In this document: positions 6,112 to 12,590 of the stretch, one piece after another
How the letters are laid out: each line of letters starts with the position of its first letter
Position numbering within the stretch: the first letter of the stretch is position 1
From: an uncultured Bacteroidales bacterium
Lineage (GTDB): Bacteria > Bacteroidota > Bacteroidia > Bacteroidales > P3
Direction of reading: 5' to 3'
DNA length: 12,590 nucleotides
Assembly (NCBI GenBank): GCA_937884485.1
Contig: CALGCG010000038.1
Coordinates: forward strand, 1-12,590
Notes under the pieces: generated by a model
What the model was told of the DNA's origin: nothing
Seen by the model: only the letters and a program-made list of their open reading frames with translations
Databases searched by the model: none
Program-made: the position numbers and the translations under genes

Positions 6112-6471
6112 TTACTGACTTTTAGAACTCTTACGTGTATATTGCTGTTTCACTATCTCATACGAATTCCTCACCAGCTCCCGCATCAACCCGTCCTCAG
6201 CCGCCTCGGGCAGGATGCCTATCCAATGGCCGGGGCTCATATTGTAGGGCTTGCAGACGGCGGAGGAGCGTTCCCTGAGGTCCTCGATGCGGTCGGGCTG
6301 GCATTTCACCGTCACCACCTCGTAGCGGTCCACGTCGAAGTAGCAGAACATGTGGCCGCAGACGTAGAAGGCCAGCACCCCTTGGGCCGCCTTGAAGGCC
6401 TGGAAGGGCATCTTCTCCTCCACATCGGCGCCCAGCGCCAGGCAGTAATTGCGCAGTTCCTCAACGTTCAT
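6112..6471 (-). CDS. MmcQ/YjbR family protein
   Basis: This 119-residue protein is a full-length match to the MmcQ/YjbR family (PF04237), small cytosolic proteins with a CyaY-like fold often called DNA-binding. Diagnostic blocks are MNVEELRNYCLALGADVEEKMPF at the start, VLAFYVCGHMFCYFDVD (about 32-48), VTVKCQPDRIEDLRER (about 53-68) and KPYNMSPGHWIGI (74-86). The reading frame stays open upstream to 6933, but that part is a shadow of the esterase gene. The real ATG at 6471 overlaps the esterase TGA in an ATGA, which suggests translational coupling. The precise function of the family is poorly known. Confidence 0.9.
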   Translation of the reverse strand: MNVEELRNYCLALGADVEEKMPFQAFKAAQGVLAFYVCGHMFCYFDVDRYEVVTVKCQPDRIEDLRERSSAVCKPYNMSPGHWIGILPEAAEDGLMRELVRNSYEIVKQQYTRKSSKSQ

Positions 6472-7259
6472 ATTCTTATCTTCAAAGAAAGACACCACAC
6501 GAAGCCCCGGGCCATGCGGGCAGCGGGGTCGGCGAAGTGGCCGCCCTCCTCCCACACCAGCGTGGTGTTCTCCTCGCCCAGCTGTTGCTGCAACCGCTGG
6601 TGCTCCTCGCGTATACGGTCGCCCACACGGGCGAAGGTCTTGTTGCGGCTCCGCTCCTCGCGGTCGCCCAAGCTGAGGTACACCTGCCTGGCCTGCATCG
6701 CATGCCCCGCGGCATACCCCGGCCAGTCGCCCGCCCACAGCGACGGCGACCCCGCCACGACGGCCCCGAAGCGGTCCGTCTGGCATGCCGCCCAGAGGGC
6801 GAAGAGTCCGGCGAGACTGTAGCCACCGAGGATGACATTGTCGCAGGCTGGCAGCATGCGCTCCAGGTAGCGCAGCGTCTCCCCTGCCCCCGTGCCCACC
6901 TCCGGACGCTTGCTCACCGCAGGCTCCGCCCACGGCATCAGCTCCAGCTCCCAGTCGCGGACGGGAACAGCAACGAAGACAGTGTTAAGTGGTAAGCGTT
7001 CAGTGTTCAGTTGGTCGAGGCCGGAGAAAATCATCTCCGCCTCGCGTTCCAGGTCCTCCTCCTGCCGCTCGCTGACCAGCTGCACCAGCAGCGGACAACC
7101 AGTCCCATCTCCAACATTCCCCGAAACAGAAAGTCGGGGGCCGGCACAGAACACCCTGCACCTCCGGCCTCCGACCTCCATCCATCCCGGAGACGCAGCA
7201 TGCCGCGTCTCTACAGAAGGAAACGATGGGCTGCCAGCCCGCGATGACTCTACTATCAT
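6468..7259 (-). CDS. Esterase-like alpha/beta hydrolase with repeats inside the frame
   Basis: The 263-residue frame contains an alpha/beta-hydrolase core of the esterase-like type. The nucleophile elbow is GYSLAG (S148), followed by LFALWAACQTDRFGAVVAGSPSLW. D199 in YLSLGDREE is the likely acid and H241 in EEGGHFADP the likely base. No signal peptide is visible. The substrate is unknown. The start is uncertain. ATG 7259 overlaps the glsB-like stop as ATGA, matching the junction with the next gene, so I use it. However, residues 1-30 are encoded by a palindromic repeat (7190-7216) and a GC-rich heptamer array (7161-7181), and family-like sequence starts only after them. The alternative is ATG 7181. 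Residues 82-93 (DQLNTERLPLNT) are encoded by four ACTTAAC-type heptamers and look like an insertion before the VFVAVPV strand. The gene is read through without a frameshift. Confidence 0.8.
   Translation of the reverse strand: MIVESSRAGSPSFPSVETRHAASPGWMEVGGRRCRVFCAGPRLSVSGNVGDGTGCPLLVQLVSERQEEDLEREAEMIFSGLDQLNTERLPLNTVFVAVPVRDWELELMPWAEPAVSKRPEVGTGAGETLRYLERMLPACDNVILGGYSLAGLFALWAACQTDRFGAVVAGSPSLWAGDWPGYAAGHAMQARQVYLSLGDREERSRNKTFARVGDRIREEHQRLQQQLGEENTTLVWEEGGHFADPAARMARGFVWCLSLKIRI
6984..7011. repeat. Heptamer array, 4 units, inside the esterase gene
   Basis: On the minus strand the units read ACTGAAC, ACTGAAC, GCTTACC and ACTTAAC, the same register and consensus as the 24-unit array at 2047-2214, with a further partial unit at 6981-6983. 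It is coding here. Confidence 0.75.
7161..7181. repeat. GC-rich heptamer array, 3 units
   Basis: The plus strand reads CCTCCGG, CCTCCGA and CCTCCAT, a seven-base period with a composition opposite to the A/T-rich arrays. It covers the alternative esterase ATG at 7181 and encodes MEVGGRR. Confidence 0.55.
7190..7216. repeat. Palindromic dispersed-repeat candidate near the esterase start
   Basis: GAGACGC (7190-7196) and GCGTCTC (7205-7211) form a 7-bp stem around one A/C mismatch and the self-complementary GCATGC (7198-7203), followed by TACAG. From memory, palindromes with GTAGAGACGC ends are abundant in some Bacteroidota and cyanobacteria; I cannot verify it here. There is no T-run, so it is not a typical terminator. 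Confidence 0.6.
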
Positions 7260-7501
7260 TTCTTCTTAATCAGCGAGATGACCCAGAGCAGCAGCAGCGC
7301 GCCGATGACGGCGGTGACAATCTGGCCCACAATGGTGCCGCCCCAGTGGATGCCTATCCAACCCAGAACGTTGCCGCCAATGAAACCGCCGACAATGCCG
7401 ACCAGCAGATTGACCCAGAATCCGAATCCGGACCCCTTGAAGAGCTTGCCAGCCAGGAATCCCGCCAGCGCTCCAATCAGAATAGTGATAATGATACCCA
7501 T
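7256..7501 (-). CDS. GlsB/YeaQ/YmgE-family small membrane protein
   Basis: The 81-residue protein is a compact, very hydrophobic, glycine-rich membrane protein of the transglycosylase-associated/GlsB family (PF04226), often linked to envelope or general stress. Three membrane helices are visible at about 2-18, 26-49 and 55-76. The signature segment is ALAGFLAGKLFKGSGFGFWVNLLVGIVGGFIGG, and the tail is SLIKKK. I chose ATG 7501 because family similarity begins at MGIIITILIGA and the start has the A/T-rich upstream sequence common in Bacteroidota. The longer frame from 7555 adds an unrelated charged stretch. Its TGA overlaps the ATG at 7259. No convincing TAnnTTTG promoter was seen upstream. Confidence 0.9.
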   Translation of the reverse strand: MGIIITILIGALAGFLAGKLFKGSGFGFWVNLLVGIVGGFIGGNVLGWIGIHWGGTIVGQIVTAVIGALLLLWVISLIKKK

Positions 7502-7577
7502 TTTATAAAAGTTTAAATTTTCAATTCTTTCTTCTTCTCCCGCTTGGCTCCACAAGGTCGCCGACCTCAGTTCGCGT

Positions 7578-7678
7578 AATCTTGGAAATCTTGGAAATTA
7601 TGTCTGATTCTTTTAGATTTCCACGATTTGGTCGGCGATAATCTTGGAAATCTTTCTGAATCTATGATTTCCAGGATC
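7578..7678. repeat. Nonamer repeats forming two similar stem-loops
   Basis: The spacer between typA and the glsB-like gene holds 9-base units related to AATCTTGGA, in tandem at 7578-7595 and again near 7640. The same units then return on the opposite strand. The result is two inverted pairs. AATCTTGGAAATC (7578-7590) pairs with GATTTCCACGATT (7616-7628) with one mismatch. The same 13-mer (7640-7652) pairs with GATTTCCAGGATC (7666-7678) with two mismatches. The rest of 7502-7711 shows no gene. Confidence 0.75.
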
Positions 7679-7685
7679 TCCATGA

Positions 7686-7704
7686 TCTCCGCCGCAGGCG
7701 GGGA
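7686..7704 (-). terminator. Possible typA terminator hairpin (weak)
   Basis: TCTCCGCC (7686-7693) and GGCGGGGA (7697-7704) pair around the loop GCA, with one imperfect pair. The hairpin begins 7 nt after the typA stop on the minus strand. It lacks a U-tract, so it may instead be another dispersed GC hairpin or stabilise the mRNA end. Confidence 0.35.
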
Positions 7705-7711
7705 GACCTCC

Positions 7712-9547
7712 CTACTCGTCCTTGTACCCCGCGGCGATGCGGGCGCGCTTGCGCTCAATCTCGTCCAGGATAATCTTGCGGATGCGCAGGTTCGTCGGCG
7801 TAATCTCCAGATACTCGTCCTCGCGGATATACTCCATCGCCTCCTCCAGACTCATCTTGATGGCGGGACTGGTGGTCGACTTGTCGTCGGCACTCTTGCT
7901 GCGCATATTCGTCAGGTTCTTCGCCGTCACCACATTGATAACGATGTCGTTGCCCGGACGCAGGCTCTCGCCGATCACCTCGCCGGCATACACCTTGTCG
8001 CCCGGTTCGATGAAGAACGGTCCGCGGTCCTGCAGCTTGCTGATGCTGTAGGCCGTAGCCTCGCCGGTCTCCTTCGCAATCAGGGCGCCGTACTTGTGGT
8101 CGTCCATATCGCCCTTCCACGGCTGGAACTCCAGGAAGCGGTGGGCGATGATGGCCTCGCCGTTCGTGGCCGTCAAGAGGGTGTTTCTCAGTCCGATGAT
8201 ACCGCGGCTCGGGATGGTGAAGTCCAGCTGCACACGGTCGCCCTTCGTGTCGATGGTGCCCACCTCGCCTTTGCGGCGCGTAACCACGTCGATCACCTTG
8301 CTCGAGAACTCCTCGGGCACCAGCACCGTGAGCTGCTCTATAGGCTCGCACTTCTCACCGTTGATTTCGCGGATAATCACCTTCGGCTGGCCCACCTGCA
8401 GCTCGTAGCCCTCGCGGCGCATGGTCTCGATGAGCACGGAGAGGTGCATGATGCCGCGTCCGTAGACCAACAGCTGGTCCGGCGAACCGGTCTCCTCGAT
8501 GCGCATGGCGAGGTTCTTCTCCAGCTCGGCATAGAGGCGGTCGCGCAGGTGACGGCTGGTGACGTACTTGCCCTCCTTGCCGAAGAAGGGCGAATTGTTG
8601 ATGGTGAAGAGCATGCTCATCGTCGGCTCGTCCACCTTGATGGGGGGCAGGGCCTCGGGATTGTCGATGTCGCAGATGGTGTCGCCAATCTCGAACGCCA
8701 CGTTCTTGTCCAGGTCCAGCAGCACGGCGCAAATCTCGCCGGCCTCCACGGGGGTCTTGATACGCTCCTTGCCCAGACCCTCAAACACATACAGTTCTTT
8801 CACCTTGGTTTTCACCTGGCTGCCGTCGCGCTTGGCCAGCGTAATGCTCTGCCCCGCCTGCAGGGTGCCGCGGTGCAGACGGCCGACGGCGATGCGGCCG
8901 AGGTACGAGCTGTAGTCCAGGCTGGAAATCATCATCTGCGTGTTGCCCTCGTCCACCTTGGGGGCGGGGATGTGCTCGATGATGAGGTCCATGAGGTAGG
9001 AGATGTCCTCGGTGGGGGTGTTCCAGTCCTCGCCCATCCAGCCGTTCTTGGCGCTGCCGTAGGCGGTGGGGAACTCCAGCTGGTCGTTGTTGGCGCCGAG
9101 GTTGAACATGAGGTCGAAGACGGCCTCCTGCGTAGCCTCGGGGTCGCAGTTGGGTTTGTCAACCTTGTTGACGACGACGATGGGCTTCAGTCCCAGCTCG
9201 ATGGCTTTCTGCAGCACGAAGCGCGTCTGCGGCATGGGGCCTTCGAAGGCGTCGACGACCAGCAACACACCGTCGGCCATGTTGAGCACGCGCTCTACCT
9301 CGCCGCCGAAATCGGAGTGGCCAGGGGTATCGATGATATTAATTTTGTAGCCTTTGTAGCGCACGGAGACGTTCTTGGAGAGGATGGTGATGCCGCGTTC
9401 GCGCTCGAGGTCGTTGTTGTCGAGAATGAGCTCCCCGGTTTCCTGATTGTCGCGGAAGAGCTTGGCCTGATGAAGCATGCGGTCGACGAGGGTGGTCTTG
9501 CCATGGTCGACGTGGGCTATGATAGCGATGTTTCTGATGTTCTGCAT
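7712..9547 (-). CDS. typA: Translational GTPase TypA/BipA
   Basis: This is a full-length, 611-residue TypA/BipA, a ribosome-associated translational GTPase involved in ribosome assembly, stress and low-temperature growth. All G motifs are present: AHVDHGKT (11-18), RGITI (51-55), DTPGH (73-77), NKVD (127-130) and GSAK (164-167). An EF-Tu-like domain II (about 205-290), an EF-G-like domain (about 400-480, RREGYELQVGQPKV) and the TypA-specific C-terminal domain (SRGIIGLRNTLLTATNGEAI and onward) follow. It starts 36 nt after the S8 peptidase stop. The short gap has a TATAAT-like stretch but no clear TAnnTTTG box, so whether it has its own promoter is open. Confidence 0.97.
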   Translation of the reverse strand: MQNIRNIAIIAHVDHGKTTLVDRMLHQAKLFRDNQETGELILDNNDLERERGITILSKNVSVRYKGYKINIIDTPGHSDFGGEVERVLNMADGVLLVVDAFEGPMPQTRFVLQKAIELGLKPIVVVNKVDKPNCDPEATQEAVFDLMFNLGANNDQLEFPTAYGSAKNGWMGEDWNTPTEDISYLMDLIIEHIPAPKVDEGNTQMMISSLDYSSYLGRIAVGRLHRGTLQAGQSITLAKRDGSQVKTKVKELYVFEGLGKERIKTPVEAGEICAVLLDLDKNVAFEIGDTICDIDNPEALPPIKVDEPTMSMLFTINNSPFFGKEGKYVTSRHLRDRLYAELEKNLAMRIEETGSPDQLLVYGRGIMHLSVLIETMRREGYELQVGQPKVIIREINGEKCEPIEQLTVLVPEEFSSKVIDVVTRRKGEVGTIDTKGDRVQLDFTIPSRGIIGLRNTLLTATNGEAIIAHRFLEFQPWKGDMDDHKYGALIAKETGEATAYSISKLQDRGPFFIEPGDKVYAGEVIGESLRPGNDIVINVVTAKNLTNMRSKSADDKSTTSPAIKMSLEEAMEYIREDEYLEITPTNLRIRKIILDEIERKRARIAAGYKDE

Positions 9548-9583
9548 AAAGATTAATGAATTATATGGTTGAAAAAAAGTTTT

Positions 9584-12472
9584 TTATCTAACAGCAACGA
9601 CCTTGTGGATGCTGCCGCCCACGCGGATGGTGTATACGCCCGCCGCGGGCAGCGCATAGTGGCCGTCGGCAGCATTGCCGAGGGACAGGACGCAACGGCC
9701 CAGGGCGTCATAGACCTGCACCCGCTGCCCCTGCACGCCGCTGAGGCAGAGCTCCGTGCCACGTGTGTATACCGTGTGGCGGCCACTCTCGGCATCGGCT
9801 ATGCCTGTCACCTCGCGCAGTTCGAACATGGGATTCCCAAGGAAGAGGTAGGCCCTGCCATTGGCGTCGATGGAACGGAAAGCCAGACGGATAATCTGCC
9901 CGGCGAAGGGGTCGAGGTTGACCAAGGTGTCGATGGGGTCTGAGACGAGGCTGGATGGAAGGTTGGCATCGAAGAGCACGGTGGTGTAGTCGGCAGTATC
10001 CTCCGAAGCCTCCGTCGACACTGCAACAACCGCTCTGCTTTCTGCCAACATGCTCGTCACGGAGAATTTGAGCACCAAGCCGCTGACGGCACTGATGGGA
10101 GGCGTCAGCAGCCAGTTGTCAGTCGCGCCGGAGCAGCTCTTCGACGCGGCAACAGTACCCATCAAATTCCACGAGCAACTGTCGCCGTCGCTGTCGATGT
10201 CTATCCAGCAGTTGGTGTTGCTGTTAAATTCCAGTTCCGACGGGAAAGTTTCGAGGGTGTCGCACGACCCGTCGAGCTCAAAATAGGCGTAGAGCGTCGT
10301 GTCGCTGGTGAGGTTCACGGTATAGGGGTTGGCGGTGCTGCCGTCGCTCCAGTGGTCGAAGAAGAACCCTCTCTCAGGCAGGGCCTTCACCGTGTGGGGG
10401 CCTTCGGGAAGGAGACCCGAACCCTCCACAAAACCTTCATACTGGTTGGCCATCCGGACATTCAACGTGTGGTACTGCACCGACGTTTCCGGCAATCCGC
10501 CCAGGGCGTTGAGCTTGCCCCAGCCCCAGGTGTTGTCTCCTTCCGGGCCTATGGCGCCAGTGAACTCGTCGCGCCGTGCCGTGCTGTGCATCAGCGTCCT
10601 GACGGAGTCGACATTGAGCGCGGGGTTGGCCTGCAGCCAGAGGGCCACCACGCCTGCCGCGGCGGGCGAGGCCATGGAGGTGCCCTGCATGAGGGCGTAG
10701 TATTCGGTGTGTCCATCCCAGACGAGCGAGTCGTAGAGGAAGTTGGGTTGCAGATAGCTGGGGTAAAGGCGGTTCACCGAGGAGACGATCTGCGCGCCAG
10801 GAGCCATAATGTCGGGCTTGGTGCGGCCGTCGAGGGTCGGCCCGTGGGAGGAGAAGTAGCTGACATCGCCCTCGGTCAGCGAATAGGAGACCATCAGTCT
10901 GCCGTTGGGCATGTACCACGACTGGCGCGTGTTGTAGCTGCCTACGGAAATGACCGACGTGCTGTTGCCGCCCACGCCGGCAATGGCGTACTGGGAGTCG
11001 CCACGGACAAGTTGCGGAAAATCAGTGCTGCCCAACAGGCTGCCGGTGAGGCTCCACACATGGAGGTCGGCGGAGGTGGAACGGAGCGTCAGCAACAGCG
11101 CATAGCGGAAAGTGATGTCGAACAGACCGGTATGCTTGGCCACCACAGTCACGTTGGGGCGCTGGTTGTAGGGGTTGGTCGCCGCAACGGCCACGGTGCA
11201 CTCATAGTCGCCGAAACCCGACATGGTGGGCAGCGAGAAGGTGTAGATGCTGTCGACACCCGCCACACACCTGATGACGGGAGACTCGTTCAGTATTTGG
11301 CCGGAGGAGGTTTGGAGAATGTTGAGCTGCACACTGAAGGTGTCGCCTGCCACGCCCCAGGCGGTGGCGGCATGGGTGACATCGGCGGTGTCGAAGGAGA
11401 AGAGGATGGTGGAGAAGCTGCTGTCGGTCGCGGAGAAGTGGCGGTGGATATGCACCGGCTCGCTGCCGTCGTTGCCAGCCGAAGAAACCAGCACCACGCT
11501 GTCCGGCTGTTCCCCTGGCGCACCGGCCTCATGAAGATAATCGACAATATTCCTGTCCAGGCCCGTCAGCCCGTCGTGCGAGCCCTCCTGGCTGCCCAGG
11601 CTCATGTTGATCACGCAGGGCTTGTTCACCGAGCGGGCATAGCTGTGGATATAGCGTATGGCGTTGAAGACGCCGGGGTCGGTCATGTCGCAGGACACAA
11701 ACACGAGGTCCGCCGCCGGAGCCACGCCGCGATAGGCGCGACCCTCCTCGCCCGGAGCCCCGCAGCCCGCTGCCATGCCTGCCACGTGGGTGCCATGCGT
11801 ATGGCGATAGGCCGACTGCTCGGCAGCCAGAATCTCCTCGCGCGTCGTGTACTCGCTCCCGTAGCCGAAGGCGGCAGGGGCCGTGCCCGTGCTGTCCTGC
11901 TGGTCCCACACACGCTTGATTCTCAGCGTGGCGCCGGTGCTGTCGAGGAACGTGGGATGGCCGTACTCGAATCCGATGTCGATGACACCCACCACGACAC
12001 CCGTACCGTCGTAGCCCTGCGGCAGGCCCACGCCGCCATGGATATAGTCGGCCGCAAACTGGCCGCGCATACGGTCGTTGTGCACCTCGTTCTTGTAGCC
12101 GAGGTCCAGGTAGCTGCAAAGGCCCGAGGCCACCAGCTCCTCATAGCGATCCAGCGGAATGAGCAGCGTCCACAGCGTCCCGCGGTCCAGCACACGCACC
12201 TCGTAGCGGCCGAAAGCCTTCTCGTCCGCTCCAGCAGACGGAATGGCGAAAGCCGCCACACACGCACGCCCCTGGGCATACACCGCGTCACCCCCCACGC
12301 CGTTCTGCACCTGCAGCAGGCGCATCGCCGCCGAAGGCGACAAGCCCTGCATGCCGCGGGCGGAATACTTGTCCGACTGTTGTGCCTGGGCCGTAAAAAC
12401 AAACCCTGCAACCATAATCGCAAGGAGGCATCCCCTCACACTTCCAACAAAACCAAGTGTTTGCATATACAT
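9584..12472 (-). CDS. Secreted S8 subtilase with T9SS sorting domain
   Basis: From ATG 12472 the product is 962 residues. A signal peptide ends at about AQA30|QQ. The subtilisin triad is D165 (GVIDIGF), H226 (HGTHVAG) and S599 (GTSMASP), with the oxyanion Asn at N334 (SSAGNDG). About 265 residues separate Asn from Ser, so a large beta-rich insertion sits inside the catalytic domain. After it come an InlB B-repeat-like module (about 666-731, FDHWSDGSTANPYTVN), a cleaved-adhesin/jelly-roll-like module (about 740-885, containing GATDNWLLTPPIS) and a C-terminal type A T9SS sorting domain (about 894-962, VQVYDALGRCVLSL and GVYTIRV). It should be exported through the outer membrane and be surface-bound or released. 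The frame is open to 12535, but that part lies upstream of the promoter. The second ATG, 12466, is an equally plausible start. Confidence 0.93.
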   Translation of the reverse strand: MYMQTLGFVGSVRGCLLAIMVAGFVFTAQAQQSDKYSARGMQGLSPSAAMRLLQVQNGVGGDAVYAQGRACVAAFAIPSAGADEKAFGRYEVRVLDRGTLWTLLIPLDRYEELVASGLCSYLDLGYKNEVHNDRMRGQFAADYIHGGVGLPQGYDGTGVVVGVIDIGFEYGHPTFLDSTGATLRIKRVWDQQDSTGTAPAAFGYGSEYTTREEILAAEQSAYRHTHGTHVAGMAAGCGAPGEEGRAYRGVAPAADLVFVSCDMTDPGVFNAIRYIHSYARSVNKPCVINMSLGSQEGSHDGLTGLDRNIVDYLHEAGAPGEQPDSVVLVSSAGNDGSEPVHIHRHFSATDSSFSTILFSFDTADVTHAATAWGVAGDTFSVQLNILQTSSGQILNESPVIRCVAGVDSIYTFSLPTMSGFGDYECTVAVAATNPYNQRPNVTVVAKHTGLFDITFRYALLLTLRSTSADLHVWSLTGSLLGSTDFPQLVRGDSQYAIAGVGGNSTSVISVGSYNTRQSWYMPNGRLMVSYSLTEGDVSYFSSHGPTLDGRTKPDIMAPGAQIVSSVNRLYPSYLQPNFLYDSLVWDGHTEYYALMQGTSMASPAAAGVVALWLQANPALNVDSVRTLMHSTARRDEFTGAIGPEGDNTWGWGKLNALGGLPETSVQYHTLNVRMANQYEGFVEGSGLLPEGPHTVKALPERGFFFDHWSDGSTANPYTVNLTSDTTLYAYFELDGSCDTLETFPSELEFNSNTNCWIDIDSDGDSCSWNLMGTVAASKSCSGATDNWLLTPPISAVSGLVLKFSVTSMLAESRAVVAVSTEASEDTADYTTVLFDANLPSSLVSDPIDTLVNLDPFAGQIIRLAFRSIDANGRAYLFLGNPMFELREVTGIADAESGRHTVYTRGTELCLSGVQGQRVQVYDALGRCVLSLGNAADGHYALPAAGVYTIRVGGSIHKVVAVR

Positions 12473-12491
12473 TCCACTTAAAATCAAACTG

Positions 12492-12530
12492 CAAAAATAC
12501 GAAAAAAAACAGAACCGCAGGAAAAAAAAA
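12492..12530 (-). promoter_or_regulatory. Promoter of the S8 peptidase gene with poly-A tracts
   Basis: The minus strand has TATTTTTG (12499-12492), an exact TAnnTTTG -7 box, placing the transcript start about 15 nt before ATG 12472. The -33 region is T-rich rather than a clean TTTG. Plus-strand A8 (12502-12509) lies in the spacer between the promoter elements and A9 (12522-12530) lies around or just beyond the -33 region. Confidence 0.6.
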
Positions 12531-12546
12531 GACACTCCCCTCCCCG

Positions 12547-12590
12547 CCCCCGACTCGCCCCCGATTCGCCCCTTATTCGGCCCTTCTTAT
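12547..12590. repeat. 11-bp tandem units at the right edge
   Basis: Four consecutive 11-base units read CCCCCGACTCG, CCCCCGATTCG, CCCCTTATTCG and GCCCTTCTTAT up to the end of the window. The array may continue outside. No gene is visible from 12536 to the edge. Confidence 0.6.

Noticed and set aside
6472..6933. Upstream extension of the YjbR/MmcQ frame
   Set aside because: This part overlaps the esterase gene in another frame and gives arginine/glycine-rich sequence. Family similarity begins at ATG 6471.
7567..7758. Small minus-strand frame of 63 codons across the typA end and spacer
   Set aside because: It reads typA out of frame and then the nonamer repeats (NFQDFQDYAN). It is a translation of the repeats, not a gene.
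7628..9556. Long plus-strand open frame of 642 codons opposite typA
   Set aside because: It is antisense to a full-length, highly conserved typA. GC-rich codon use leaves the complementary frame open, and the translation is low-complexity (LVHLDGGQGLG-like) without family resemblance.
10352..12481. Long plus-strand open frame of 709 codons opposite the S8 peptidase
   Set aside because: Same shadow effect. The translation is rich in H, R, V and G with no domain, and the minus-strand frame has the catalytic triad and sorting domain.
1..12590. Defence island, prophage or integrated mobile element
   Set aside because: No transposase, integrase, restriction, toxin-antitoxin or phage structural gene is present. 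The A1S_2505-like gene has a phage-related family name but stands alone among chromosomal genes.

Overview
The window comes from a GC-rich member of the Bacteroidota, most likely a host-associated Bacteroidales. The evidence is a large subtilase ending in a type IX secretion sorting domain, Bacteroidota-type promoters (TAnnTTTG box at -7), A/T-rich start regions with little Shine-Dalgarno signal, an exported C69 dipeptidase and an MBL lipoprotein. I cannot name the genus.

Twelve genes can be supported and all but one lie on the minus strand. In minus-strand order they are: a secreted S8 peptidase (12472-9584); typA/bipA (9547-7712); a tight run of glsB-like membrane protein, esterase-like hydrolase and YjbR/MmcQ protein (7501-6112), joined by two 4-base ATGA overlaps; an MBL-fold lipoprotein and a C69 dipeptidase (6096-3459); a cupin, an EFR1-type flavodoxin/ferredoxin and a TM1586-type nitroreductase (3346-1366); then a HEAT-like protein and an AlkD-like DNA alkylation repair protein that runs off the left edge (883-1). 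The only plus-strand gene (961-1362) resembles the A1S_2505 family. It shares a divergent promoter region with the HEAT-like gene and converges on the nitroreductase.

The genes look chromosomal and ordinary. No IS, phage module, CRISPR array, tRNA or rRNA was seen, and no gap between genes exceeds 300 bases. The unusual part is the short repeats. Most minus-strand spacers are built from degenerate tandem units with a fixed odd period: 7 bp at four places (consensus near ACTTAAC) plus a GC-rich 7-mer, 9 bp downstream of typA, and 11 bp at the right edge. The longest array has 24 consecutive heptamers without an indel (2047-2214). Three arrays overlap the stop codon of the upstream gene and fill the spacer to the next start. 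One lies inside the esterase reading frame.

There are also palindromic REP-like elements. One of them occurs both between genes (about 3432-3454) and in frame within the linker between the two [4Fe-4S] motifs of the EFR1 protein (2351-2371). These repeats, and their apparent ability to sit inside reading frames, are the best candidates for something undescribed here. Their mechanism and function are unknown to me.
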